A stretch of 64,000 bases of DNA, taken from NCBI RefSeq assembly GCF_000227135.1, contig NC_018256.1:65969-129968 (forward strand), in the 5' to 3' direction. Below the pieces are notes generated by a model, which made no database searches, was not told where the DNA came from, and worked only from the letters and a program-made list of their open reading frames with translations. A program made the position numbers and the translations under genes. This document shows, in pieces, positions 20,950 to 30,573 of the stretch; the stretch's first letter is position 1; every line of letters starts with the position of its first letter. Source of the DNA: Leishmania donovani. Taxonomy: Eukaryota > Euglenozoa > Kinetoplastea > Trypanosomatida > Trypanosomatidae.

Positions 20950-21048
20950 NNNNNNNNNNNNNNNNNNNNNNNNNNNNNNNNNNNNNNNNNNNNNNNNNNN
21001 NNNNNNNNNNNNNNNNNNNNNNNNNNNNNNNNNNNNNNNNNNNNNNNN
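20950..21048. other. Assembly gap (99 N)
   Basis: A run of 99 N flanked on both sides by the same ~283-base sequence. Confidence 0.99.
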
Positions 21049-21332
21049 ATTCGTCGGCGAGGCTCAGAAGCTCCTGAACGCTTTTTTTTTTGTTGTTGGC
21101 TTTGCCGGTTCCACTGCTGCAGTTGCACGCAACAGGTTTGGTGCACTCTTCTTGTGTCCCCGGCGACCGTAGGGGCTCACGCCTCGTCCATGAAAGGGGG
21201 CGGGCCAACGACTCGATCCCGAGGTGACGCGCCACCAGCAGCTGCTCCCCGGCGTATCGCTCTGCCCGATCCCTCACGAAGCGTAACGTTAGGAGCGTGC
21301 GTTTCGAGTAGTGACACGATCGAAAGAAGGGG
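21049..21332. repeat. Direct repeat, right flank of the N gap at 20950
   Basis: Second copy of 20667-20949, starting immediately after the gap. Confidence 0.85.
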
Positions 21333-21795
21333 TCGGGGCTTTGGGAGGATTTGCAGCGCATGCATGAGCACCCGCTTCACTTGATCCTGTGCGCTGAGCA
21401 GTCGCATGGGAGAAGGAGCTCCCAGATCCTTGCTGTTGGGGACGGAAAGATGGACTCATCCCGCCTCTTTTCCCGTATCGCTTTTGCGGTCCACGCCGGT
21501 CAGTGCTGCCACACCGTCGCCACACACGCCGCCGAAGACGTCTGGACGGAAGGGCCGCACCCCGACTTGGCTTCGCCTCCGCCCCCTGGTTAGGCGCTAC
21601 TTTGGCGCTAGAGACGCTGAGGAAGCTCTGCGGGGTCAGACGGCAGACTTCGTCCCAGCTGCTGGCCGTCTTCCCAGCGAGGAGCCGGCGATAATTCACC
21701 AAAGGTGCGACGTTGCGGAAAAAAAGGGTAGCAAGCCGGACTGCGTCATCCGCCGTGCTGGACGCAGCGGGAGGAGAGCCCCTTCGGCCCGTCAT

Positions 21796-22230
21796 GCCGT
21801 GTTGAGGGGCGTCCGTTCGCGATTAGCCCCCCCCCTCAGTTGGCGAGGCAGACGGATCCAACGGCGCGCATATTTATGTGTGTGTGTGTGTGCCATAATG
21901 CGCGTAGGCCGATAAGAACGAGCCAAACTGACGCCCCAAAGCCCCCAGCACACACACACACACACACAAGGGCAGAGAGAACTAAAGAGAGCCACGCTTC
22001 TTCTCTGGGATTTGAAGGCGTTGTGTTTTCGATGATATAGAAAGCAAAGGGAGGCGCCTCTGCAAAGGCAGAGAGAGCAAGCGCGGGGTGCTCTCTCCGT
22101 CCTGTGTCGTATGCTTCACCGCAGCAGGGAGGAAGCATAAGGGGAAGAAAACCGACAGCAGGCAACACGAGCATTCGGCAAGCACTGAGCTGGCACGCAC
22201 CGAGTCACGAGATGCGCGCACACATACGCC
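21796..22230. other. Spacer between the degenerate element and the SIDER-like cluster
   Basis: No gene. It contains a (TG)n run at about 21876-21892 and a (CA)n run at about 21949-21968, which together form an inverted repeat. Confidence 0.6.
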
Positions 22231-23391
22231 CATCCCACTATGCCGGTCGCCACCGGGTGCATCTCCCCCGGGGTGGCACTCCGGCGCCCCACACCAGCCG
22301 TCGGCCCTGCGAGGGGCCGGGTGGGACACACGCTCGAGTCACGCGGGCACTCTGCCTATCAGGTGGGTGTGGCACAGACCTCTTCACGGTCGCGGGGCGC
22401 TCCGACGCCACCCCACCCAGGACCGGGCCGCCGACGTCAGCAGCGATCCATCGCTCTGTCCTCCACACCGTGTCGTGGGTGCCTGGCCCTGNNNNNNNNN
22501 NNNNNNNNNNNNNNNNNNNNNNNNNNNNNNNNNNNNNNNNNNNNNNNNNNNNNNNNNNNNNNNNNNNNNNNNNNNNNNNNNNNNNNNNNNACTATGCCGG
22601 TCGCCACCGGGTGCATCTCCCCCGGGGTGGCACTCCGGCGCCCCACACCAGCCGTCGGCCCTGCGAGGGGCCGGGTGGGACACACGCTCGAGTCACGCGG
22701 GCACTCTGCCTATCAGGTGGGTGTGGCACAGACCTCTTCACGGTCGCGGGGCGCTCCGACGCCACCCCACCCAGGACCGGGCCGCCGACGTCAGCAGCGA
22801 TCCATCGCTCTGTCCTCCACACCGTGTCGTGGGTGCCTGGCCCTGTCACCACCAGAAGTGGTTCGGCGTTGGCAGCGATGAGGGGGGATAGAGGAGGGGC
22901 TGCCCAGCCCCCCCCCTCCCCCCGCAGACAGAGTGGGAGGTGCACTGGGCCCTGCGCCACCCCACTATGCCGGTCGCCACCGGGTGCATCTCCCCCGGGG
23001 TGGCACTCCGGCGCCCCACACCAGCCGTCGGCCCTGCGAGGGGCCGGGTGGGACACACGCTCGAGTCACGCGGGCACTCTGCCTATCAGGTGGGTGTGGC
23101 ACAGACCTCTTCACGGTCGCGGGGCGCTCCGACGCCACCCCACCCAGGACCGGGCCGCCGACGTCAGCAGCGATCCATCGCTCTGTCCTCCACACCGTGT
23201 CGTGGGTGCCTGGCCCTGTCACCACCAGAAGTGGTTCGGCGTTGGCAGCGATGAGGGGGGATAGAGGAGGGGCTGCCCAGCCCCCCCCCTCCCCCCGCAG
23301 ACAGAGTGGGAGGTGCACTGGGCCCTGCGATACCGCGCACGGAGGCGTCCTCCGTGATCGTGGAAAACAAGTATTGGCATACAACGAAGAC
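22231..23391. repeat. SIDER-like repeat cluster B: tandem partial copies
   Basis: Partial copies of the dispersed ~0.6 kb element also found at 32421 and 40865. Copy B1 (22231-22491) runs into an N gap. B2 (22591-22956) and B3 (22957-23391) are contiguous and directly tandem with a ~374 bp period. The B2/B3 junction joins gggccctgcg directly to ccaccccactatg. All lack the ~190 bp segment that precedes ccaccccactatg in the full copies. B3 includes the terminal hairpin (23338-23356). The cluster lies in the 3' region of the 2OG oxygenase gene. Assignment to the SIDER retroposon family rests on size, UTR location and copy number, not on a checked signature. Confidence 0.7.
22492..22590. other. 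Assembly gap (99 N)
   Basis: A run of 99 N between two copies of the same ~255-base repeat segment (22237-22491 and 22591-22845). Confidence 0.99.
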
Positions 23392-23444
23392 GCATGCCCT
23401 CCTACACAGACGTGAAAGGAACTTCCAGGAGAGAGAGAGGGATG

Positions 23445-23543
23445 NNNNNNNNNNNNNNNNNNNNNNNNNNNNNNNNNNNNNNNNNNNNNNNNNNNNNNNN
23501 NNNNNNNNNNNNNNNNNNNNNNNNNNNNNNNNNNNNNNNNNNN
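23445..23543. other. Assembly gap (99 N)
   Basis: A run of 99 N flanked by an identical-looking segment of ~159 bases on both sides (23286-23444 and 23544-23702). Confidence 0.99.
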
Positions 23544-23702
23544 CCCCTCCCCCCGCAGACAGAGTGGGAGGTGCACTGGGCCCTGCGATACCGCGCACGG
23601 AGGCGTCCTCCGTGATCGTGGAAAACAAGTATTGGCATACAACGAAGACGCATGCCCTCCTACACAGACGTGAAAGGAACTTCCAGGAGAGAGAGAGGGA
23701 TG
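23544..23702. repeat. Repeat of the sequence before the N gap at 23445
   Basis: Repeats 23286-23444, including the end of the SIDER-like element with its hairpin (23596-23614) and the unique flank that follows it. Repetition of the non-element flank suggests an unmerged contig overlap. Confidence 0.85.
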
Positions 23703-26088
23703 GGCATCTTCACTGAAAGACGCGAAGCAGATGAGGGGATGGCGTCACACTGTGGCTGCTACCGAGAAGAAGAGGACAGAGAGGCAGAGCCGCGGGGAGG
23801 TGTGTACGAGGGTGCGGCGATGGACAGAGGGGGAGAGGGAGGGGAGGGAAGAAGGGGGGAACGAATTTGTAGTGAACGGTGGGGATAAAACACCTGGGTG
23901 CCTCCCCGCGCCGTGTCTCCTTAACAGATACGCACGCTCAGACAGTCGCTCATTGTCGTACCTGCCCCTCTTCCCGCATGATCTCTACGATCACCACTCC
24001 GCTCCGCGAGGTCGCCTCAGATATCTCTGTAAACATCTCTCCCAAGGCTCACCGACCAAGCAGGATGGGGTGGAGGGAATGGAAGCAGACACGCACAAGC
24101 AAGCAGGCAAGAGGTGTTCCACGCTGCAACAGAGGTCATGCAGACCTCTCTCCCACACTTCTCTTCTCTGCCTTGTGTCTGTCTGTCCGCTTTTATGGTT
24201 TCTTTTCCTGTGCTGCGTGTCGCTGACGAGCCAGCACACCGCGCGGCCTTCTCCGTCGTGTATGTTCTCTCTCTCTTCTGTGCATCGGTTCGCTCTTCAT
24301 GCCGCATGGAGGCAGCGAAGAGAGAAGGAGGCGGGGCAGGGAGAGGGGGTACGGGTAGCAGCAGCATGAAGGATGGCACTGAAAGTAAAACGGAGGGGGT
24401 AGCTGGTATGGCTTGTCCACGCGCTTTCTCTCCCACCACCGTCTTCTTCGTTCTACGCCCACTGCACAGCGTGCCGTGAAGCTTTCTGAAAGGCCCCCTT
24501 CCGTGGCACACACACACGCACTTGGTGCGCGCCCCTTCTAGTAGACTTCTTAGCCGCTAGATGAGCAACGGAAGCAGCACGCACTCTCCCTCCGATGTCC
24601 TGTCACCTCTTGGAGAGACACTCGACATGGTAAGGGCACCTAGGAAGAAGAGCAGCTCATGAGAGAGAGAAAGAAAGAGCATTACGGTGTCCAGACGTGC
24701 GTAGCAGGGCTGCGGAAGCGGCCAGGCGACAACGGCCGCAAAGTGCGGCGGAGGTGTGCTCCGAACCGAGAGAAGGCAGAAGACATCAACGTCTTCGCCT
24801 CCCTCTGAAGAATGTAGGGAGAACAGTCCCATGGAAGATACGGTTGGGGAGAGGAGGAGGGGGAGGAGGGCAGGAGAAAAGAAGAAGGGGAAGCGGAAGG
24901 GGCAGAGCTGCAGCTAAGGGGGGATTCAACGGCTGCAGCGCTGCTTGCAAAGAAAAGATGCATGCAATGCACGCTTCAACCAAGCAAACGTATATATATG
25001 CAAAAGACAACGACGATGTGTCACAAGCGGAAGCGCCGCAAAGCGGAAGGGGCACACGCCTACCCAGGCACACAAGCATGATCGTGTGTGTGTGTGGGTG
25101 GGGGGGGGGGCATGAGGAAAGGGCACAAGAACTCAACCGCGACGAGTAAATGGGGGGGGGGTGAGGCGCAAGGGCTAGGTGCATGGGTAAGGGGAAAGGA
25201 GACCAACAGCACCTTCCCGACCCCTTACTCGCCTCTTACACCGATGCACGCATGACACGCACAGCAATACCGAAGAGAAAAAAGGGGGAGCAGCGTCACG
25301 CTCCTGATGCCTCGCAGCACCCACGCACGTCCTTTTTTTCGCTTTGCCTGTCGCTCTCCGTCTCGTTGCGTGCCTCACGTGTGTCCGTCGCTTGAGAATC
25401 CCGCGACCGTCGAAGCGAGATCGATGCCCTTTTCAGGTTCTGCGAGCACGTGGCGCTGTACTACTTGTTCTTCGCGCGCATTTGCAAACATGTGTGTATA
25501 TAGATAGAGATGCACGCGTGGATGTCTGCTCATCGCCAAGTCGGAGGGAAAGGAAGAAAGGGCTCACCAGCACGCACAGTAAAACACGCGTGGCCCCTCG
25601 GCCCCGCGGCTCTCTTTCCTTCTTTGCAGAGCAGGGGGCGAGGGGAGAGGGAGGGAGGGATGTGATGGGAGACGAGGCAGCACAATGCAGGAGGGCATCG
25701 AAGGGGCAGCGCCTTGTGTTTCTGCCTCCCTCTTTCCCTCCGTTTTTTTTGTTTGCTCTCCATTCCATGTTCTCCCACAACCCGTCATTGGGCCTAGCGT
25801 GTGTCTGCACGCGTTGTCCTGAGCGTCATCGCAGCGGCGGCGCAGTCGCATTGGCCTTAATATCATTAGAGTGGTCAACAGGGGACGCGTCCCTCGAACC
25901 TTCAGATCTGCGTGCGTGGGCGTAGCGGTGCCATCACCCCAGCGCTTGGCAAAGGACGCGAAGAAGGGGATGGAGCATCCAGCAGCCCTGCACGTGAAGT
26001 GGAGCGGGGGGTGGGAGAGAGCAAAAGGGGGCAGGCGGACGTGCGGGTGGGGCGTCGGCTGAGTGTGTCAGTTGCTCCACAGCCCACC
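23703..26088. other. Long intergenic region, 3' of the 2OG oxygenase gene
   Basis: 2.4 kb with no recognisable gene. It contains purine-rich and pyrimidine-rich stretches and a (GT)n/G-rich run near 25085-25110. Most is expected to be 3'UTR or untranscribed spacer RNA processed away. Confidence 0.5.
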
Positions 26089-27048
26089 CTATTGCGACTT
26101 CAGGTCGTCCGCGCGGTAGGCATACGTCTGTTGAAAGCGCTTCAGCAGCCAGTCGGCGGCCTTCACGTCCGGAAACTTCGAGGGGTTCGCCTCGTCGAAA
26201 CAGTTCGGCAGGCAGGAAATCGTTGTCTCGGGGTTCGGCTCGCAGAAGAACGGCATCGAGATGCGCTCCACGCCTTGGTTTAGCACACGGTGCGGCGTGC
26301 TCTTGTACCGCCCGTTGCTCCACATCGCCATCATGTCGCCGATGTTCACAACGTAGCTACCCTCAAGTGATGGCGCGTCCATCCACTCGCCCTGCAGGTT
26401 CTGCACCTGCAGGCCCCCGACCTTGTCTTGGTACAGCAGCGTCACGATGCCGTAGTCCGTGTGCGCACCGCACACCACACGGCCCTTCTCTTCCGGCAGT
26501 GCGGGGTAGCGGATCATGCGGAACACGCTCAGCGGCTCGTGAAACTTAGACACGAAAAAGTCCTCGTCAATGTCGAGTGCGAGTGCCAGCGCACGCAGCA
26601 GCAGCAGAGCTAGGCGCTGCATATCGCTGTAGTGCTGCTCCATCAGCTCCGTCCAGCCCTCGATCCACGTGGGGTGGTTGTTCGGGCCGCGCAGCGGCTT
26701 GCCGGCAACAACAGAGGGGTGGTCCAGAGGCAGGTGGAAGCCCATGTCGAAGGTCTCTTTCCAGTCACCAGGCTTGCTGGGGTCGAGCTGCTCTGCAGCA
26801 CACGTGCCGTAGCCGCGGTGGTTCGAGGTCTTCTCAATGTTGATCCGCAGCTTCTCCTCCTGCGGTAGAGCAAAGAACTTGTTTGCCATCTTCGTCAGCT
26901 GTTCGCTGCGGTCCTTCGGAATTTGGTGTCCGGTGATGTAGAAGAAGCCCCACGTGCGGCATGCCTCGTCGATCGCGTGTGCGACGCGCAACAAGTCCGC
27001 CTTGTTGTCATTGTACAGCGGCGCAATATCGATCACTGGCAGGGGCAT
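26089..27048 (-). CDS. 2-oxoglutarate/Fe(II)-dependent oxygenase (isopenicillin N synthase-like)
   Basis: A 319-residue protein of the 2OG-Fe(II) dioxygenase superfamily, isopenicillin N synthase/flavanone hydroxylase-like branch. The N-terminal DIOX_N-type motif is present (PVIDIAPLYN, then CRTWGFFYITGHQIP at 30-44). Iron ligands are H196 and D198 in GAHTDYGIVTLLYQD, with the distal H253 in STPHRVLN. The 2OG-binding RxS motif is R262/S264 (ERIS). All cofactor residues are intact and the length is normal, so it should be active. The substrate cannot be read from sequence, and no targeting signal is obvious. The ATG at 27048 starts directly at the conserved N-terminus. Confidence 0.9.
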   Translation of the reverse strand: MPLPVIDIAPLYNDNKADLLRVAHAIDEACRTWGFFYITGHQIPKDRSEQLTKMANKFFALPQEEKLRINIEKTSNHRGYGTCAAEQLDPSKPGDWKETFDMGFHLPLDHPSVVAGKPLRGPNNHPTWIEGWTELMEQHYSDMQRLALLLLRALALALDIDEDFFVSKFHEPLSVFRMIRYPALPEEKGRVVCGAHTDYGIVTLLYQDKVGGLQVQNLQGEWMDAPSLEGSYVVNIGDMMAMWSNGRYKSTPHRVLNQGVERISMPFFCEPNPETTISCLPNCFDEANPSKFPDVKAADWLLKRFQQTYAYRADDLKSQ

Positions 27049-27788
27049 GGTGGCGAGGGGGTGGTGGGGGCGAGCGAGAGAGTGTGAGGACAGCAGAGGT
27101 GGGGTGCAAATGAATGGCCTGCGAGGGCGTTTATGTGTGCGCTAGTAGCGGAGCAGTGGCAGTTGGCGGGAAGAAGTGGGCAGGGGAATAAGCAGAAAAG
27201 GCCGGCAAGGGTAGATCGCAAGAGCAGGGAGGAGTCATCAATGATGCGATTTGTGTGTGGGTGTGTGTGACTATGCGTGTGTGCAGGTGCGAGCATCGAA
27301 TGCGGCGAGGCAGACGGGGGTGGGAGAGGGGGAGGAAGGGTGCTACAGGCGCATGCGATACCGCCCTTAACAGCACCTGTCTCACCCTTACCGGCCCTGT
27401 GCCCCTCTCCTTCCGCACCCCTCGGTGCCTGGCACGGATGCACTCACAATGGTGCTGGAATCAATTGCAAGCGTAAGGGCAGCGGGCATTGTGGCGACGG
27501 CGAAGAATGGAAGGAATAGGCGGGGTCTGATCTTGCTAGGTCTTGCGCAGGTGCATGTATGCATGTGTCGCTGAGAGGAGGACAGCTCCACGTAGGTGCC
27601 GCCAAGGGTGTGCCAACGCAGATGGCACGGTGCTCAAGAATGCGCTTCAGTGTCTCCCTCCCCGGTGGGCGGCGCACAGGAGACACAGACTCGCGAGGGT
27701 GGTATTGCCGTGGGCGAGGGGAAGGGGTCGTGGATGGAGTCGAGCAGCGGCAGCAGCAGCGGGGGTGGAGGGGGGGGGAGATGCGGGC
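27049..27788. other. Intergenic region
   Basis: Holds the 5'UTR of the 2OG oxygenase gene and the 3'UTR of the TTL-like gene. A candidate acceptor CGCAG lies near 27122, but its pyrimidine tract is weak. No gene seen. Confidence 0.45.
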
Positions 27789-29576
27789 TCAGGGCAGTCG
27801 CCTCGACAACTCCACCATGCGCTGCTGGGCCGCTCTTTCTGCTGGCAGCCAGTCATCAATGTCCGCCCCGTCCCCGATCCTCTCAGTATCACCTGTACCG
27901 CAGCCCGCACTGTAGTGGGGGAGTAGGCGGCGAAACCCGAACGGTTCCGCGGCAGTCCCGCGCATTAGCATATCCGCTCGCTCCTCCATCCATGCTTTGG
28001 CATCGCCTTGCATGCAGGCCTCGTACCGCTGCGGATTGCCCTCGTGCTGCCCCCAGGGGGGTATGTGCGTCTCCAGCAGCCGAAAGGTGTCGCGCAAAAC
28101 GGCACTCTTTACGGCAAAGTCGAAGGCTGTGTCGCAGAACAGCGACGGGGAGTGGTTCACCTCCATCAAGACCGGGTGCAGGTCCGCCTCGCGCAGCATC
28201 ACGTCGAAACCCAGCAGCTCGAAGCAGCTGCGACCATCGGCACGGTAGCCTCGTGTGCCGCCAGCGCCGATCAGCTCACGTCGCAGCACCTCGACACCAG
28301 AGAGAATGGTGAGGGTGATGCACTCATCTAAGCTGCGTCGCACACGCGGCCACCCGCCCGGGACTTGGAGAGACTCGATGAAGGAGGCGAACGCGGCGAG
28401 GCTCTGCTTGTTGCTATCCTCCCGGTCAGCTGGCGCCCTTGGCTGCCCCGGAGAGACGCCCACATCGACGTGAGGTTCAGCGCCGTCGTCGTGAACGGCC
28501 GGCACGTACAAGGACGATGTTCTGTTCACTGCGTAGTTCGTCAAGTGCCGCGATGCGTCGCCGCAGTTTCCGTCGGTCGGCGCTGCGTAGGGTTTGGCGC
28601 AGACGCGCACAAGGCCTTCACGGTGCACGTACAGCTCCACGCCTTGTACATCGCGCGGCACCGCTGTTGAGTTACTGTAGCTCTCGTTCACTGCGGGTTT
28701 GGAGATAGTCGGCACGTCACGGGAAGCTGCAGGCGTTGCTGTCGAGCGGCGCGACTGCTGCCGGGGCACTGTCGCGACAAGCAGCACATAAAGACGCAAG
28801 TCGAACTTCCTGCCGCCCATCAGCAACGGACGATCCACGTACAGCTGCACGACGCACTCCCTCTTCTGGTCCCTTCGTTCCGCCTCGGTCAGATCCGCCT
28901 CTGGGGAGGTGGTGAGACGGATGCCCCTGCCCTCGCACCCTGTGTTGGGTTTGATGATGAAGAACACAGGGCGGGCTTCGGAGGAAGGGCTGGCGTGCTC
29001 CGCCAGCTCCCGTCGAAACGCTGCCAAGCGGCCGAGATCCGTGAGGCTGGAGAAGCTCGCTGGTACCGACAGCGCAAGAAACCGCTCTAGAGTCGATTCG
29101 GCACGATTCGTGCCGTCCACCGCCGCACCGCCACCAGGACGCTTCGACCGCGCGCAGTCCGCCGATTGAAGCCGCGACAGCTGCATGAGACGGCGAAACA
29201 GGAGCGCCTTTCGGGCAATCACATTCATTGCGGCATAGTGGTTCAGGCGCTGGTAGCACGCCAGTTCTGCCACGCGGGAACGCACAACGCTCTTGTCTAC
29301 CCACAGGACCTGAGGTGCATGCGGCGGTGTGGCGACTCGCTCTGGAGACTCGAGCGACACGCCATGAAACAGGGGTGGTGGGTGCTCCTCAGTATCGGTA
29401 TCGTACACCGTCCACTCGACCATGCGCGCCGCGGCACGCACGACGTGGTAGCGTGTGCTTCGGCAGTCAATGACAACACCGCCAGATGGCTCCCTCAGCA
29501 ACCCCCCAGCCGATGGCACGGGTGGCGGATGTTGCGCATAGTGCATGTGGGTATGCTTCTCTTCGTGCGCACGCAT
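27789..29576 (-). CDS. Tubulin-tyrosine-ligase-like protein (probable polyglutamylase)
   Basis: A 595-residue TTLL-family ATP-grasp enzyme that adds amino acids, probably glutamate, to tubulin or related proteins of the subpellicular or flagellar microtubules. Motifs in order: IIKPNTGCEGRGIRL (207-221); VVQLYVDRPLLMGGRKFDL (242-260), continuing RLYVLL; HLTNYAVNRTS (344-354); CFELLGFDVML (451-461); LMEVNHSPSLF (470-480), with E472 and N474 as the likely metal ligands. HLTN is usually followed by a Lys where Arg is seen here. A ~40-residue low-complexity insert (270-310) splits the core. The frame is open further upstream to 30395 with earlier ATGs, but that part is UTR-like. A strong pyrimidine tract and AG at 29580 place the start at 29576 or at the next ATG, 29546. 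Confidence 0.88.
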   Translation of the reverse strand: MRAHEEKHTHMHYAQHPPPVPSAGGLLREPSGGVVIDCRSTRYHVVRAAARMVEWTVYDTDTEEHPPPLFHGVSLESPERVATPPHAPQVLWVDKSVVRSRVAELACYQRLNHYAAMNVIARKALLFRRLMQLSRLQSADCARSKRPGGGAAVDGTNRAESTLERFLALSVPASFSSLTDLGRLAAFRRELAEHASPSSEARPVFFIIKPNTGCEGRGIRLTTSPEADLTEAERRDQKRECVVQLYVDRPLLMGGRKFDLRLYVLLVATVPRQQSRRSTATPAASRDVPTISKPAVNESYSNSTAVPRDVQGVELYVHREGLVRVCAKPYAAPTDGNCGDASRHLTNYAVNRTSSLYVPAVHDDGAEPHVDVGVSPGQPRAPADREDSNKQSLAAFASFIESLQVPGGWPRVRRSLDECITLTILSGVEVLRRELIGAGGTRGYRADGRSCFELLGFDVMLREADLHPVLMEVNHSPSLFCDTAFDFAVKSAVLRDTFRLLETHIPPWGQHEGNPQRYEACMQGDAKAWMEERADMLMRGTAAEPFGFRRLLPHYSAGCGTGDTERIGDGADIDDWLPAERAAQQRMVELSRRLP

Positions 29577-30573
29577 GCGCTTGTGCAAAAGTACGAGGTG
29601 GCCACGACAGCGAGAGAGGCAGGGTGAGGGAGAGAAGCACATGGGCAAGGTTCGCCGCTTGAAGGGGAGGCAAAAACAGCTGCGGCCACGTAGATCAGCG
29701 CATTGCCATAGCGACCACGCGAGAGCTGCACCGTGGCGTGTGTTGCAGGCACGCACACAAGACCACGGAGAGGGATATATGCCGCTGCAGAAGAAGATGA
29801 ACCGGTACACAAGGCGGAAGACCGCCTCTCCATGAACTGCACTAGCGCGCTGGCGCGATGAGTGGGGTGGCCAGAAGGGCTGCAGCATCCACCCCACCCC
29901 CACCCCGTAGCGCTCTCGCACCCTCTCCTCCTCTCCCCGCATGTTGCTCAGGTGTGCATGTTTGCCGATTTGGCAGGCGTTTCCTTGTCTTCTTCGCCCT
30001 TTCTCGCTTTCTAGGGGACCCCCGCGGAGAGGCTCGTCCGTGGGACTGATAACAACAAGTCCGGTCGGAGGGGGTTCAGTTGGGGGAAGGGGGGGGGGTA
30101 GTGCACCCACATCTCCCGTGTTGGCCCGGATACGCTTCCGTGCATGCAGAGACACGCGTGCACGGGGAGAACGGGATGAAGAGCACAAGCCCCATGAAGG
30201 GGTGGGGAGAGGGAGGCGGCGGAAGGGGGTGGTGAAGGATGGCCGATGCAGGGGCACCGCCCATCCACCTATCCAACTGCCGAGCGCCGACGAGAAGGAG
30301 CACGAGCACACAGTGGAGGAAGAGGAGGGAAGACGAGGATCTAACGTACAAAAAACAAGAGAACAACACACAGCACAAAACACACACAGCAGCATGACGG
30401 GTGGCTGTCCCTCTCTCTATGCGGGTTGGTGGGGCATAGAGGGGGTCAACCGGCACATGCAGTGTGCGCAGAGACGACGGCGTCTGCCACCACCGTCACG
30501 GCCCTTCAGACTCTCTTCATCGCAGCACTGCAGTCGAACGCTACTGACCAGGATATCGGTCTCGCTGCGCGCT
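29577..30573. other. Intergenic region
   Basis: Contains the 5' region of the TTL-like gene and the 3'UTR of the SAP-domain gene. An open frame continuous with the TTL-like gene covers 29577-30395, but it is low-complexity with no domain and is not annotated as coding. Confidence 0.5.
29580..29637 (-). promoter_or_regulatory. Predicted spliced-leader acceptor for the TTL-like gene
   Basis: A polypyrimidine tract on the minus strand (about 29608-29637) has its first downstream AG at 29580-29581, 3 nt before the ATG at 29576. If used, it excludes the longer upstream frame and makes 29576 or 29546 the start. Confidence 0.55.

Larger units (their letters stand above)
19568..21795 (-). mobile_element. 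Degenerate repetitive or mobile-element remnant of unknown class, with two N gaps
   Basis: About 2.2 kb that differs from ordinary UTR. It lacks microsatellites and has amino-acid-balanced open stretches on the minus strand, in several frames and broken by stops. Examples are 21289-21795 (ATG start, 168 codons, containing a plausibly folded run VRLATLFFRNVAPLVNYR), 20554-20763, 20276-20557 and 19579-19782. Frames change at T-runs. This pattern fits a decayed coding element in sense with the cluster. I could not match it to SLACS, DIRE, TATE or any gene family from memory, so the mobile-element label is inference; an ordinary decayed gene is an alternative. Confidence 0.35.

Noticed and set aside
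22104..23264. 386-codon plus-strand frame through the SIDER-like cluster
   Set aside because: Includes N-translated residues and repeats the same GC-rich motif in each tandem unit; an artefact of repeat sequence.
29577..30395. In-frame N-terminal extension of the TTL-like protein
   Set aside because: Low-complexity, cut off by a strong predicted splice site at 29580, and not needed for any TTLL domain.
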